From positions 372,001 through 436,000 of the forward strand of contig JAXLRU010000004.1 in assembly GCA_046330935.1 (NCBI GenBank): 64,000 nt of DNA. The letters run 5' to 3'. The stretch comes from JAXLRU01 sp046330935. GTDB taxonomy: Bacteria > Actinomycetota > Actinomycetes > Actinomycetales > Kineosporiaceae. The translations under genes were made by a program, and so were the position numbers. Of this stretch, positions 1 through 7,414 are shown piece after piece. Under the pieces are notes generated by a model. That model had not been told where the DNA came from. It saw only the letters and a program-made list of their open reading frames with translations, and searched no databases. The stretch's first letter is position 1. The number at the start of each line of letters is the position of its first letter.

Positions 1-986
1 TGCTGGCGGGCGAAGAGCAGGGCGGTGTCGATGGCCACGCCCGCGCGGTCGGCGAGCTGCCCGATCAGGTCGGCGTCCTCGGCCGTGAACGGCTCGGGGG
101 TCGCCGACCTCGCCATGAGCAGCACACCGACGACCCGCCCCCGGGCGGTGAGCCGCACGCTGACCGCGCTGTGGATGCCCACCCGGCGCGCGAAGTCCGC
201 GGACCGCCCGCGCGGCGCGGCGGCGTCGTAGTCGACGGTCCCCGGCTCGGCGTTGAGCAGGTGCGGTCCCGGCGTCGCGAGCGCGAGGGACGCCGGGTGC
301 TGCGGCGGGTAGCCGACGGTGCCGCCCACGGGCACGTCGTCCTCCCCGGGCGACGGGTTCGCGCCGACGGCGTGGGCCGAGGCCGCGCGGCGCACCCGGT
401 CGGCCTCCAGGAGGTCCACGAGGCAGTGGTCGGCGAGGGCGGGGACGGCGAGATCGGCGAGGCGGTCGAGGGTGCGGGAGAGGTCCAGCGGCTCGGCGAG
501 CACCTGACCCGCCCGCCCCAGCAGCTCCAGCCGGCCCACGGCCCGGGCGAGGTCACGGGTGGCCCGGCGGCTGTCCGTGACGTCGACGACGATCGAGGCC
601 GCGCGAGGCTCGCCGCCGTCGTCGCCCAGGCGCAGGTAGGAGACGAGGAACACGCGCTCGCCGTCGAGCGCCGGGGTGGCACCCTCCAGCTCCCGCCCCC
701 GCACCGGCGGCCCGCCGGCCAGGACGCCGCGCAGGAGCCGGTCGGCGGCCTCGCCGAGCGGGCCGGGCACGATGTCGGTGACCCGCTTGCCGAGAATGGC
801 CGACTCGGGCAGGCCCGCGATCTCCTGGAGGGCGAGGTTGGCGCCCAGGTAGCGTGCGTCGGCGTCGAACACGCCGATGCCGGCGGGCGAACCGTCGAAG
901 AGTGCGCGCACCAGCGCCGGGTCCGTCAAGGGCACCGCGGGTGCGGCCCCGAACGGCAGGCGCGGTTCGGGAGGACCGTCGACCAT
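1..986 (-). CDS. PAS-GAF sensor protein, C-terminus outside window
   Basis: The frame is open from the ATG at 986 down to the window edge, giving about 328 residues without a stop. Residues 15-130 read as a PAS domain (FDGSPAGIGVFDADARYLG, then a VVDVTDSRR linker). Residues about 145-325 read as a GAF domain with the typical end (VGVLLMARS, then DLIGQLADRAGVAIDTALL). PAS-GAF cassettes like this normally feed a SpoIIE-type phosphatase, a GGDEF domain or a histidine kinase; the output domain lies off the window. Two 7TM-PAS-SpoIIE genes nearby make a phosphatase output the best guess, but that is inference. No signal peptide or membrane segment is seen, so it is probably cytoplasmic. Confidence 0.8.
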   Translation of the reverse strand, partial: MVDGPPEPRLPFGAAPAVPLTDPALVRALFDGSPAGIGVFDADARYLGANLALQEIAGLPESAILGKRVTDIVPGPLGEAADRLLRGVLAGGPPVRGRELEGATPALDGERVFLVSYLRLGDDGGEPRAASIVVDVTDSRRATRDLARAVGRLELLGRAGQVLAEPLDLSRTLDRLADLAVPALADHCLVDLLEADRVRRAASAHAVGANPSPGEDDVPVGGTVGYPPQHPASLALATPGPHLLNAEPGTVDYDAAAPRGRSADFARRVGIHSAVSVRLTARGRVVGVLLMARSATPEPFTAEDADLIGQLADRAGVAIDTALLFARQ

Positions 987-1227
987 GACACCCCCTCCAC
1001 GCGGCACCATCGATCCGCCGGGTGCCCCGCGTGCAGATCCATTGACACGGATCGTGGCGCACCGCGTTCTCGACCTTATCGGGCTCCGTCCCTTTCAGGA
1101 GGTCTCGACCGGGTTTTCACCGATGCCGTAGCGGGAACGTGCCGGGTGGAGACATCCGCACCCGGGACGGTCCCGGGCCGACGAGATCCCCGCGGTCCGT
1201 CACTCGAGCGCCCCCCAGGAGGCGATC

Positions 1228-1842
1228 ATGGCCACACTGCGCGAGGACCTCGGACGCACCGAGACCCGCCACGAGCCCCGTCACGGCGACACCCACCCCA
1301 CGGTGGGCGCGACCGACACCCCCACCGTGGTCCATGACGACACGCGTGCCGCCGACCCCTACGACGGCCCCGTCGCGGTGCCCCCCACGGCGACCCCCTC
1401 CTCCGACGTCCCCGAGGTCGTCACGACGCCGTCACCGGCCACGCCGGACACCCGGGACGACGTGCGCGAGGAGTACGAGCAGCGCGTCATCACCCGGCGC
1501 GCACGCACCAGCGGCGTTGCGGCCCTGTCCCTGTCGTTCGGCCTCGCGTCGGCGTTCTGCGCGGTGGTGGTGATCTTCGCGCCCATCGCGGTGCTGCTCG
1601 GTCTCGTGGCCGTCGTCCTCGGCGTCGCCTCCTGGCGGATCACGGCCAAGCCCGGGCTCACCGGCCGCCTGCTCGGCGTCACCGGTGCGCTGCTCGGCCT
1701 CGCGGGCGCCGTCTTCGGCGCCGCCGTCGTGCTCGGCGTGACCACCGTCCTCAACGACCAGGGCGCGCTGGACCGGCTCGAGCGCCGGGTCGAGCAGCTG
1801 CGCGACCAGCTGCCCAGCGTGGACGTCGACGTCCAGCGCTGA
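1228..1842 (+). CDS. Small membrane protein with disordered N-terminus (DUF4190-like)
   Basis: 204 residues. The ATG follows an AGGAGG ribosome binding site by about 6 bases. Residues 1-90 are polar and rich in Thr, Pro and Asp with no fold apparent. Hydrophobic stretches follow at about 97-115, 117-134 and 147-173. A short amphipathic, possibly coiled tail (LDRLERRVEQLRDQL) ends the protein. The layout matches small actinobacterial DUF4190-type membrane proteins of unknown function. It stands alone, with a strong hairpin terminator 33 bp after the stop. Confidence 0.75.
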   Translation: MATLREDLGRTETRHEPRHGDTHPTVGATDTPTVVHDDTRAADPYDGPVAVPPTATPSSDVPEVVTTPSPATPDTRDDVREEYEQRVITRRARTSGVAALSLSFGLASAFCAVVVIFAPIAVLLGLVAVVLGVASWRITAKPGLTGRLLGVTGALLGLAGAVFGAAVVLGVTTVLNDQGALDRLERRVEQLRDQLPSVDVDVQR

Positions 1843-1874
1843 CCTCGCCCGCTCCTCCAGCACCCGCACGTTCC

Positions 1875-1905
1875 GACGGCCCGCCGCCTCCCGCGGCGGG
1901 CCGTC
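1875..1905 (+). terminator. Hairpin terminator, 13-bp perfect stem
   Basis: The arm GACGGCCCGCCGC and its exact reverse complement are separated by the loop CTCCC. It lies 33 bp after the stop of the small membrane protein. There is no T-tract, as is common for GC-rich actinobacterial terminators. Confidence 0.7.
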
Positions 1906-1942
1906 GCGCGTGTGCGCCGCTGCCCGCGGCCGGCCCGCCCAC

Positions 1943-2165
1943 GGGACGGTCTGCGACACCATCCGCCGCAGATGCTCCACGGACGGTCCGCGGCGCCGGG
2001 CAAAGGCCGAGCCGCCCACCCCTGACCCGCTCCCGGGACGCTTTGCGACACCATCCGCCGCAGATGCTCCGCGGACGGTCCGCGGCGCCGGGCCAGGGCC
2101 GAGCCGCCCACCCCTGACCCGCTCACGTGACGCTTTGCGACACCATCCGCCGCAGATGCTCCGCG
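1943..2165. repeat. 92-bp tandem repeat, about 2.4 copies
   Basis: Two near-identical 92-bp units (1943-2034 and 2035-2126, about 6 differences) are followed by a partial third copy (2127-2165). The core TGCGACACCATCCGCCGCAG begins at 1952, 2044 and 2136, exactly 92 bp apart. Copy 2 contains a perfect palindrome, CCGCGGAC-G-GTCCGCGG; copy 1 has one mismatch in it. In copy 3 the core CGACACCA (2138-2145) instead pairs with TGGTGTCG at 2166-2173. The array is non-coding and sits between a terminator and the promoter region of the ABC importer. Confidence 0.85.
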
Positions 2166-2235
2166 TGGTGTCGCTGATGTCCGTTGTGACGACCCCGAAC
2201 GGGTGAATGTGACCATCCGCTGGCGCGGCCCCGGC

Positions 2236-2337
2236 TCAAAACTCTAGTATCTCCGTCGACTTGGTTGGTCCGCTCGTCATTGTGCAGTAGGCGGGCCGAC
2301 CGGGTTCCGTCCCCGAACCAGCCCAGGAGCGCCGCTC
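2236..2337 (+). promoter_or_regulatory. Probable promoter and leader of the ABC importer operon
   Basis: An A/T-rich patch at 2236-2251 containing TAGTAT is the only -10-like sequence before the operon. The leader can fold a small stem, GGTTC (2303-2307) with GAACC (2315-2319), just upstream of the AGGAG ribosome binding site at about 2324. Such importers are often controlled by sulfur or nitrogen status, but I cannot name an operator. Confidence 0.3.
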
Positions 2338-3489
2338 GTGTCCCAGCCAGCCCTGCCGACCTTCGCGCCCTCGTCGTCGGCGTCCTCCGCCCTCTCCGGT
2401 GCAGGAGCCCGACGCCGTCGCCGCCGCGCCGCCCTCGTCGGCCTCGCCGTCGTCGTCGGCGGCCTCCTCTCCGCCTGCGGTGGTGACGACGCCGACACCA
2501 AGCCGGCCGCCACCGGCGCGAGCGCCCCCTCGACCGCCGACACCGTGCCGGTGAACATCGGCTACTTCCCCAACCTCACCCACGCCCCGGCGCTGATCGC
2601 GGAGCAGGAGGGCTTCTTCACGAAGCGCATCGGCGAGGGCAAGGTCAAGACCCAGTCGTTCAACGCAGGCCCCGACGTCATCCAGGCGATCTTCGGCGGC
2701 TCGCTGGACATCTCCTACATCGGTTCCAACCCGACGATCACCGCCTACGCCCAGTCCGAGGGCGCCGGGGTCCGGGTCATCGCCGGTGCGGCCTCCGGGG
2801 GCGCCTCCCTCGTCGTCAAGCCCGAGATCAAGGGCGCCGCCGACCTCAAGGGCAAGACCCTCGCCACGCCCCAGCTGGGCAACACCCAGGACGTCGCCCT
2901 GCGCTACTGGCTCAAGCAGAACGGCCTGAACACCACCACCGAGGGCGGCGGCGACGTCAGCATCAAGCCGCAGAAGAACTCCCAGGGCCTGCAGGCGTTC
3001 GTCTCCGGTCAGGTCGACGGCGCGTGGGTGCCCGAGCCCTTCGCCACGCAGTACGTCCAAAAGGGTGCTGTCCGGCTGATCGACGAGACGTCGCTGTGGA
3101 AGGACGGCAAGTTCGTCACCACGAACGTCATCGTCCGCACCCAGTTCCTCAAGGAGCACCCCGAGACCGTCCGCGCCTTCCTCGAGGCCCACCTCGACGC
3201 GATCCAGCTCGCGGAGAAGGACCCGGCCAAGGCGCAGTCCGACGTCATCGCCCAGATCAAGAAGATCACCGACCAGGACACCAAGCCCGAGACGGTCGCC
3301 GAGGCCTGGAAGTTCATCACCTTCAGCGCCGACCCGCTCACGGCCGCCCTCAAGGAGTCCGCGAACCACGCGGACGAGGTGGGCCTGCTGGAGAAGAAGC
3401 CGTCCGACGGCTTCGCCGGACTGTGGGACCTCGCCGCCCTCAACGCCGCGCTGAAGTCGCGGGGACTCCCGGAGGTCAGCCAGTCATGA
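2338..3489 (+). CDS. ABC importer substrate-binding lipoprotein (SsuA/NrtA/TauA-type)
   Basis: 383 residues. The GTG start follows AGGAG by about 9 bases. An Arg-rich n-region (residues 25-30) and a hydrophobic core lead to the lipobox LSAC with Cys47, so it should be a lipoprotein on the outer face of the membrane. The mature part opens with VNIGYFPNLTHAPALIAEQEGFF and contains GSLDISYIGSNP and DGAWVPEPFA, hallmarks of the nitrate/sulfonate/taurine-binding family. It presumably delivers an organosulfur or similar anion to the permease encoded downstream. Its stop overlaps the ATPase start (ATGA). The exact substrate cannot be read from sequence. Confidence 0.85.
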   Translation: MSQPALPTFAPSSSASSALSGAGARRRRRRAALVGLAVVVGGLLSACGGDDADTKPAATGASAPSTADTVPVNIGYFPNLTHAPALIAEQEGFFTKRIGEGKVKTQSFNAGPDVIQAIFGGSLDISYIGSNPTITAYAQSEGAGVRVIAGAASGGASLVVKPEIKGAADLKGKTLATPQLGNTQDVALRYWLKQNGLNTTTEGGGDVSIKPQKNSQGLQAFVSGQVDGAWVPEPFATQYVQKGAVRLIDETSLWKDGKFVTTNVIVRTQFLKEHPETVRAFLEAHLDAIQLAEKDPAKAQSDVIAQIKKITDQDTKPETVAEAWKFITFSADPLTAALKESANHADEVGLLEKKPSDGFAGLWDLAALNAALKSRGLPEVSQS

Positions 3490-4304
3490 GCATCGTGTCC
3501 CAGGTTCGGGCGGGGGCCGGCAAGGCCGCCCCCGCCGGCCCGGGCGTCACGGCCGCACCCGCCGACGGCGAGGTGCGGCTTCGTGGCGTCACGAAGGTGT
3601 TCGGTCGCGGAGCGACGAGCACCACGGCCCTCCAGAACGTCGACCTCACCATCGCCCCCGGCGAGTTCGTCGCCGTCGTGGGCGCTTCGGGCTGCGGCAA
3701 GTCCACGATGCTCAACCTCGTGGCCGGGCTCGACTCGGTGACCGACGGCACTCTCGAGGTCGGCGGCTCCGTCGCGTTCATGTTCCAGGACGCCACGCTC
3801 CTGCCGTGGCTGACCGCCACCCAGAACGTGGCGCTGGCGCTGCGGCTGCGCGGGGTGCCCCGCCGCGACCGCGAGGAGCAGGCCCGCGAGCTGCTGCAGC
3901 GCGTGCGGCTGGGCAAGTACGCCGACAAGCGCCCCCACGAGCTCTCGGGCGGCATGCGCCAGCGCGTCTCCCTGGCCCGCGTCCTCGCGCAGAAGGCGCC
4001 GGTGGTGCTCATGGACGAGCCGCTGGGGGCCCTCGACGCCATGACCCGCGACCACATGCACGACGAGATCGAGCGCGTCTGGCAGGAGCACGACCTCACC
4101 GTCGTGTTCGTCACGCACAACATGCGCGAGGCGGTGCGCCTCGGCGACCGCGTCGTCCTCATGGGCTCCTCGCCCGGCCGCGTCGTGCACGAGCGGCGCA
4201 TCGACCTCCCCCGCCCCCGCACGATCGACTCCGCCGCCGTCGCGGAGCTCGCGGGCGAGCTGACCCACGCGCTGCGAGAGGACGTGGCCCGCCATGTCGG
4301 TTGA
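3486..4304 (+). CDS. ABC importer ATPase (SsuB/TauB-type)
   Basis: 272 residues. The ATG overlaps the upstream stop by 4 bases, which favours this start over longer in-frame options. Walker A GASGCGKST is at about residues 66-74, the Q-loop at FMFQDATLLPW, the signature LSGGMRQR at about 153-160, Walker B VVLMDEP ends at about 179, and the switch His is in VFVTHNMREA. DATLLPW after the Q-loop is typical of nitrate/sulfonate/taurine ATPases. A non-conserved 30-residue N-terminal tail precedes the fold. It energises the permease, whose start overlaps this gene by 11 bp. Confidence 0.9.
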   Translation: MSIVSQVRAGAGKAAPAGPGVTAAPADGEVRLRGVTKVFGRGATSTTALQNVDLTIAPGEFVAVVGASGCGKSTMLNLVAGLDSVTDGTLEVGGSVAFMFQDATLLPWLTATQNVALALRLRGVPRRDREEQARELLQRVRLGKYADKRPHELSGGMRQRVSLARVLAQKAPVVLMDEPLGALDAMTRDHMHDEIERVWQEHDLTVVFVTHNMREAVRLGDRVVLMGSSPGRVVHERRIDLPRPRTIDSAAVAELAGELTHALREDVARHVG

Positions 4305-5271
4305 GACCAGCCCCACCAGCGGCACCGGGGCGCCCGAGCCGACGATCGACGTCCGCGACGACGCCGTGGGCGCCGGCGACCCCCAGGACGACCGCCCCGA
4401 GGGCGTCCGCGACGCGCGCACCCCCGCCGACCGGACGGGCTCGGTCACCGCCGACCTCGCCGCCCCGGCCCCCGCCCCCCAGGACCCCGTCGTCCAGCGG
4501 ATCTGGTCCTCCGCCTGGCCGAAGCTGCTCGGCCTGGGCATCTTCCTGGCCCTGTGGCAGCTCGTCGTCCTCACCGGGTGGCGGCCCACGTACGTCCTGC
4601 CCGAGCCCACGTCCGTGCTCGAGCGCGTGTGGCGCCTGCTCACCGACGACCAGAAGTTCTGGGCGTCCCTGAGCACGACGCTGCGCCGAGGACTGCTCGG
4701 CTTCGCCCTCGCGATCGCGGTCGGCAGCGTCCTCGGCGTCGCGGTGGCCCGGTTCCACGTGCTCCGCGCAGGTGTCGGGTCGCTGATCACCGGCCTGCAG
4801 ACCATGCCGTCGATCGTCTGGTTCCCGCTCGCGATCCTGCTGTTCGGCCTGAACGAGCAGGCGATCATGTTCGTCGTCGTCCTCGGCGCGGCGCCGTCGA
4901 TCGCCAACGGCCTCATCTCGGGCATCGACCACGTGCCGCCGGCCTTCACCCGGCTGGGGCGCGTGCTCGGCGCCAAGGGCTGGCAGCAGTACCGGTTCGT
5001 CGTGCTGCCCGCGGCCCTGCCGTCCTACGTGGCGGGCCTCAACCAGGGCTGGGCGTTCGCGTGGCGCTCGCTCATGGCCGGTGAGCTGCTGGTCATCCTC
5101 GCCAACCGCCCCTCGCTGGGTGCGCGGCTGGAGTTCGCGCGCGAGTTCGGCGACGCCGTCGGCCTGCTCGCGTACATGATCGTGATCCTCGTGATCGGCA
5201 TGCTCGCCGACTCGGTGTTCTCCTCCGCCTCGCGGCGGATGCGGCGCTCCCGCGGGCTCGCCGTCGACTGA
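4294..5271 (+). CDS. ABC importer permease (SsuC/TauC-type)
   Basis: 325 residues. About 70 polar N-terminal residues rich in Asp, Pro and Ala precede the first membrane helix (about 76-93); most family members lack this extension. About six hydrophobic helices follow. The coupling-loop segment RVLGAKGWQQYRFVVLPAAL matches the EAA motif of BPD-type permeases. It pairs with the ATPase just upstream (11-bp overlap) to form the transmembrane pore. A hairpin terminator 22 bp after the stop closes the three-gene operon. Confidence 0.88.
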   Translation: MSVETSPTSGTGAPEPTIDVRDDAVGAGDPQDDRPEGVRDARTPADRTGSVTADLAAPAPAPQDPVVQRIWSSAWPKLLGLGIFLALWQLVVLTGWRPTYVLPEPTSVLERVWRLLTDDQKFWASLSTTLRRGLLGFALAIAVGSVLGVAVARFHVLRAGVGSLITGLQTMPSIVWFPLAILLFGLNEQAIMFVVVLGAAPSIANGLISGIDHVPPAFTRLGRVLGAKGWQQYRFVVLPAALPSYVAGLNQGWAFAWRSLMAGELLVILANRPSLGARLEFAREFGDAVGLLAYMIVILVIGMLADSVFSSASRRMRRSRGLAVD

Positions 5272-5293
5272 TCCCCACCAGCGGCCGGTAGGG

Positions 5294-5327
5294 CGAGGGG
5301 CCCGGACGCACGGCGTCCGGGCCCTCG
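5294..5327. terminator. Terminator between importer operon and convergent phosphatase gene
   Basis: CGAGGGG-CCCGGACGC pairs with GCGTCCGGGCCCTCG around an ACG loop, with one bulged G. It lies between converging genes and could serve both strands. Confidence 0.7.
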
Positions 5328-5329
5328 CG

Positions 5330-5379
5330 CGTCCCGAGGGTGCCGAGGGCGTCCCGAGGGTGCCGAGGGCGACCCGAGG
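5330..5379. repeat. 20-bp direct repeat, 2.5 copies
   Basis: CGTCCCGAGGGTGCCGAGGG occurs at 5330-5349 and 5350-5369, followed by a partial copy (CGACCCGAGG). It is non-coding, directly after the terminator, and looks like slippage-derived sequence. Confidence 0.75.
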
Positions 5380-5395
5380 CCAGGGCCAGCGCGGG

Positions 5396-7414
5396 TCAGG
5401 CCGAGGGCGCGGGCCCGAACGCGAGGACGGCGATGTCGTCGCGCTCCTCGGCGAAGGACACGACCGCGCGCAGCACGTCACCCACCGCGCCACTGACGTC
5501 GGCGGGGCTGCGCTGCAGCACCTCGGCCAGCCGCGCCTCGCCGAACTGGTCGTCACCCTCCTCCTGCGCCCCGCCCGCCCCGCCGGCCCCGCCGTCCGCG
5601 TCCGGATCCACGAAGGCCGCGTCGCCGAGGGTCGACAGGTCCCACAGGTCGCTGTGGATGCTCAGCGTGCGCGGCCCGGGCCTGCACCGGGCCTCGGTGA
5701 CGCCGTCGGTGTAGGCGAGCAGGAGGTCTCCGGGCGCGAGGACGACCTGGGCCTCGACGACGTCGACGTCGGGCAGCAGCCCCAGCACGGTGCCGGGCTC
5801 CCCCACGGCCTCGACCGTGCCGTCCAGGCGCCGCACGAACGGCTGGGGGTGCCCCGCGAGCGCGAGGGTCACCGTCACCTCCCCGCCCGGGCCGGGCACG
5901 AGGTGGCCGTAGACGAGGGTGCAGAAGCGCTCCCCACCGGCGTCGGGGCCCGCGTCGTCGGACTGCAGGGCCTGGTTCAGCCGCGCCACCACCTCACTCG
6001 GCGTCCGCCCCTCCGCCGACAGCGTGCGCACGGTGTAGCGGGTCAGGGCGGTGACGACGGCGGCGTGCACGCCCTTGCCCGACACGTCGCCGAGGACGAA
6101 CGCCCAGCGGCCCGGTCCGGCCCGGTGGACGTCGTAGAAGTCCCCCGACAGCGCGCCGTCGTCGGCCTCTCGCCCGGCCGGCAGCGACCGCGCGGCGAGC
6201 GCGATCCCCGGCACCCCGGGCAGCGCCGAGGGGCGCAGCGACTCCTGCAGGGTCTGCGCCAGGGCCGTCTGCTCGCGCAGCAGCTCGCGCAGGCGCCGTT
6301 CGACCCGCTTGCGTCCCGTGACGTCGCGGACCACGACGGCGCGCGGCCCGGGGGCGCGCTCGCGCAGCGGGGTCACGGTGACGGCGACGTCGCGCGGCAC
6401 CGCGCCGCCCGGCCCGGGGACGAGCAGGCGCAGGTCCACGGGCACGGGCGCGCCGTCGTCCCCCCACGACACCCGCCACGGGGCGGCGTGACCGGCCACG
6501 ACGGAGCCGCGCGCCGCCCCCGGCCCCGGCTGACCGGCGTCGACCACCTCGGCGAGGGCCGGCACGAGGTCGGCGAGCGGGACGCCGAGGGCGCCGTCGC
6601 GGGGACGCCCGAGCAGGCGGGCACCGGCCGGGTTGGCGTCGAGCACGCGCGAGAACCCGTCGACGACGACGACCGCGTCGGTGAGCCGTTCGAGGACGGC
6701 GGTGCGGGCCACGGGGAGGAGGTCGACGAGGCGGAACCGGAAGAAGCCCCAGACGAGCACCGACACGGTCACGGTGAACAGGAAGGGGGTGGGGTCGACG
6801 GTGTCGAGTCCCGCGAGGCCGCTGTTGAAGACCAGGTTGCCGATCAAGGGCAGCACGGTCGTGACGATGATCGCATGGGCGGCCCTCCGGTACCCGCCGG
6901 TGATCCGCGACAGGCGCAGGCAGAGCACCCAGATCGCCGAGAACAGCAGCAGGTAGGTGTAGATCGCGTGGGGCCAGAACAGGGGGCCGACCTCGGGCAC
7001 CGGGTAGGGCGCGTAGCGCTGCAGCTCGCCCCCGGGGTAGCGGTGGACGAGGTCGTGGGTGGCGGGCACGGCCAGCAGCGTGAGGACGGCGAGGGGTTCG
7101 AGGGTCATCAGGGCCAGGACGGCGCGGGGGACGGCACGCTCGGCGTCGGTGTAGCGCACGACGAACGCCCACAGGGTGGGGACGAGCCCCACGATCCCGA
7201 CGAACTTCAGCCCCGACCACCACCGCGCCGGGCCGACGTCACGGCTGCCGAGCTCCAGTGCGTAGCAGAGCGTCCACACGCCCACCGACAGCAGCATCCC
7301 GATCAGCGCCCAGGCCCCCGGCACGCGCCGGTACCGCCACACGTACCCGGCCAGCCCCAGGTACCAGCCCACCCCGACGAGCAGGAGGAGGACCACCCAC
7401 ACGGGTGTGGTCAT
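5396..7414 (-). CDS. 7TM-PAS-SpoIIE-type protein phosphatase
   Basis: 672 residues. The ATG at 7414 overlaps the stop of the upstream paralogue (ATGA), fixing the start. The N-terminal 220 residues hold about seven hydrophobic helices resembling the 7TM sensor region of HisKA_7TM proteins, ending in VWGFFRFRLVDLLPVAR. A PAS domain follows (TDAVVVVDGFSRVLDANPAG), then a linker and a PP2C/SpoIIE phosphatase domain with GDFYDVHRA, GDVSGKGVHAA, AGHPQPF and LLAYTDGVTEAR, so metal-binding Asp and Gly residues appear intact. Such proteins dephosphorylate anti-anti-sigma factors in partner-switching pathways; no partner genes lie in the window. It converges on the importer operon. Confidence 0.88.
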   Translation of the reverse strand: MTTPVWVVLLLLVGVGWYLGLAGYVWRYRRVPGAWALIGMLLSVGVWTLCYALELGSRDVGPARWWSGLKFVGIVGLVPTLWAFVVRYTDAERAVPRAVLALMTLEPLAVLTLLAVPATHDLVHRYPGGELQRYAPYPVPEVGPLFWPHAIYTYLLLFSAIWVLCLRLSRITGGYRRAAHAIIVTTVLPLIGNLVFNSGLAGLDTVDPTPFLFTVTVSVLVWGFFRFRLVDLLPVARTAVLERLTDAVVVVDGFSRVLDANPAGARLLGRPRDGALGVPLADLVPALAEVVDAGQPGPGAARGSVVAGHAAPWRVSWGDDGAPVPVDLRLLVPGPGGAVPRDVAVTVTPLRERAPGPRAVVVRDVTGRKRVERRLRELLREQTALAQTLQESLRPSALPGVPGIALAARSLPAGREADDGALSGDFYDVHRAGPGRWAFVLGDVSGKGVHAAVVTALTRYTVRTLSAEGRTPSEVVARLNQALQSDDAGPDAGGERFCTLVYGHLVPGPGGEVTVTLALAGHPQPFVRRLDGTVEAVGEPGTVLGLLPDVDVVEAQVVLAPGDLLLAYTDGVTEARCRPGPRTLSIHSDLWDLSTLGDAAFVDPDADGGAGGAGGAQEEGDDQFGEARLAEVLQRSPADVSGAVGDVLRAVVSFAEERDDIAVLAFGPAPSA

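Noticed and set aside
1943..2165. Possible CRISPR array
   Set aside because: The whole 92-bp unit is repeated, spacers included, and only about 2.4 copies exist. CRISPR spacers would differ between repeats.
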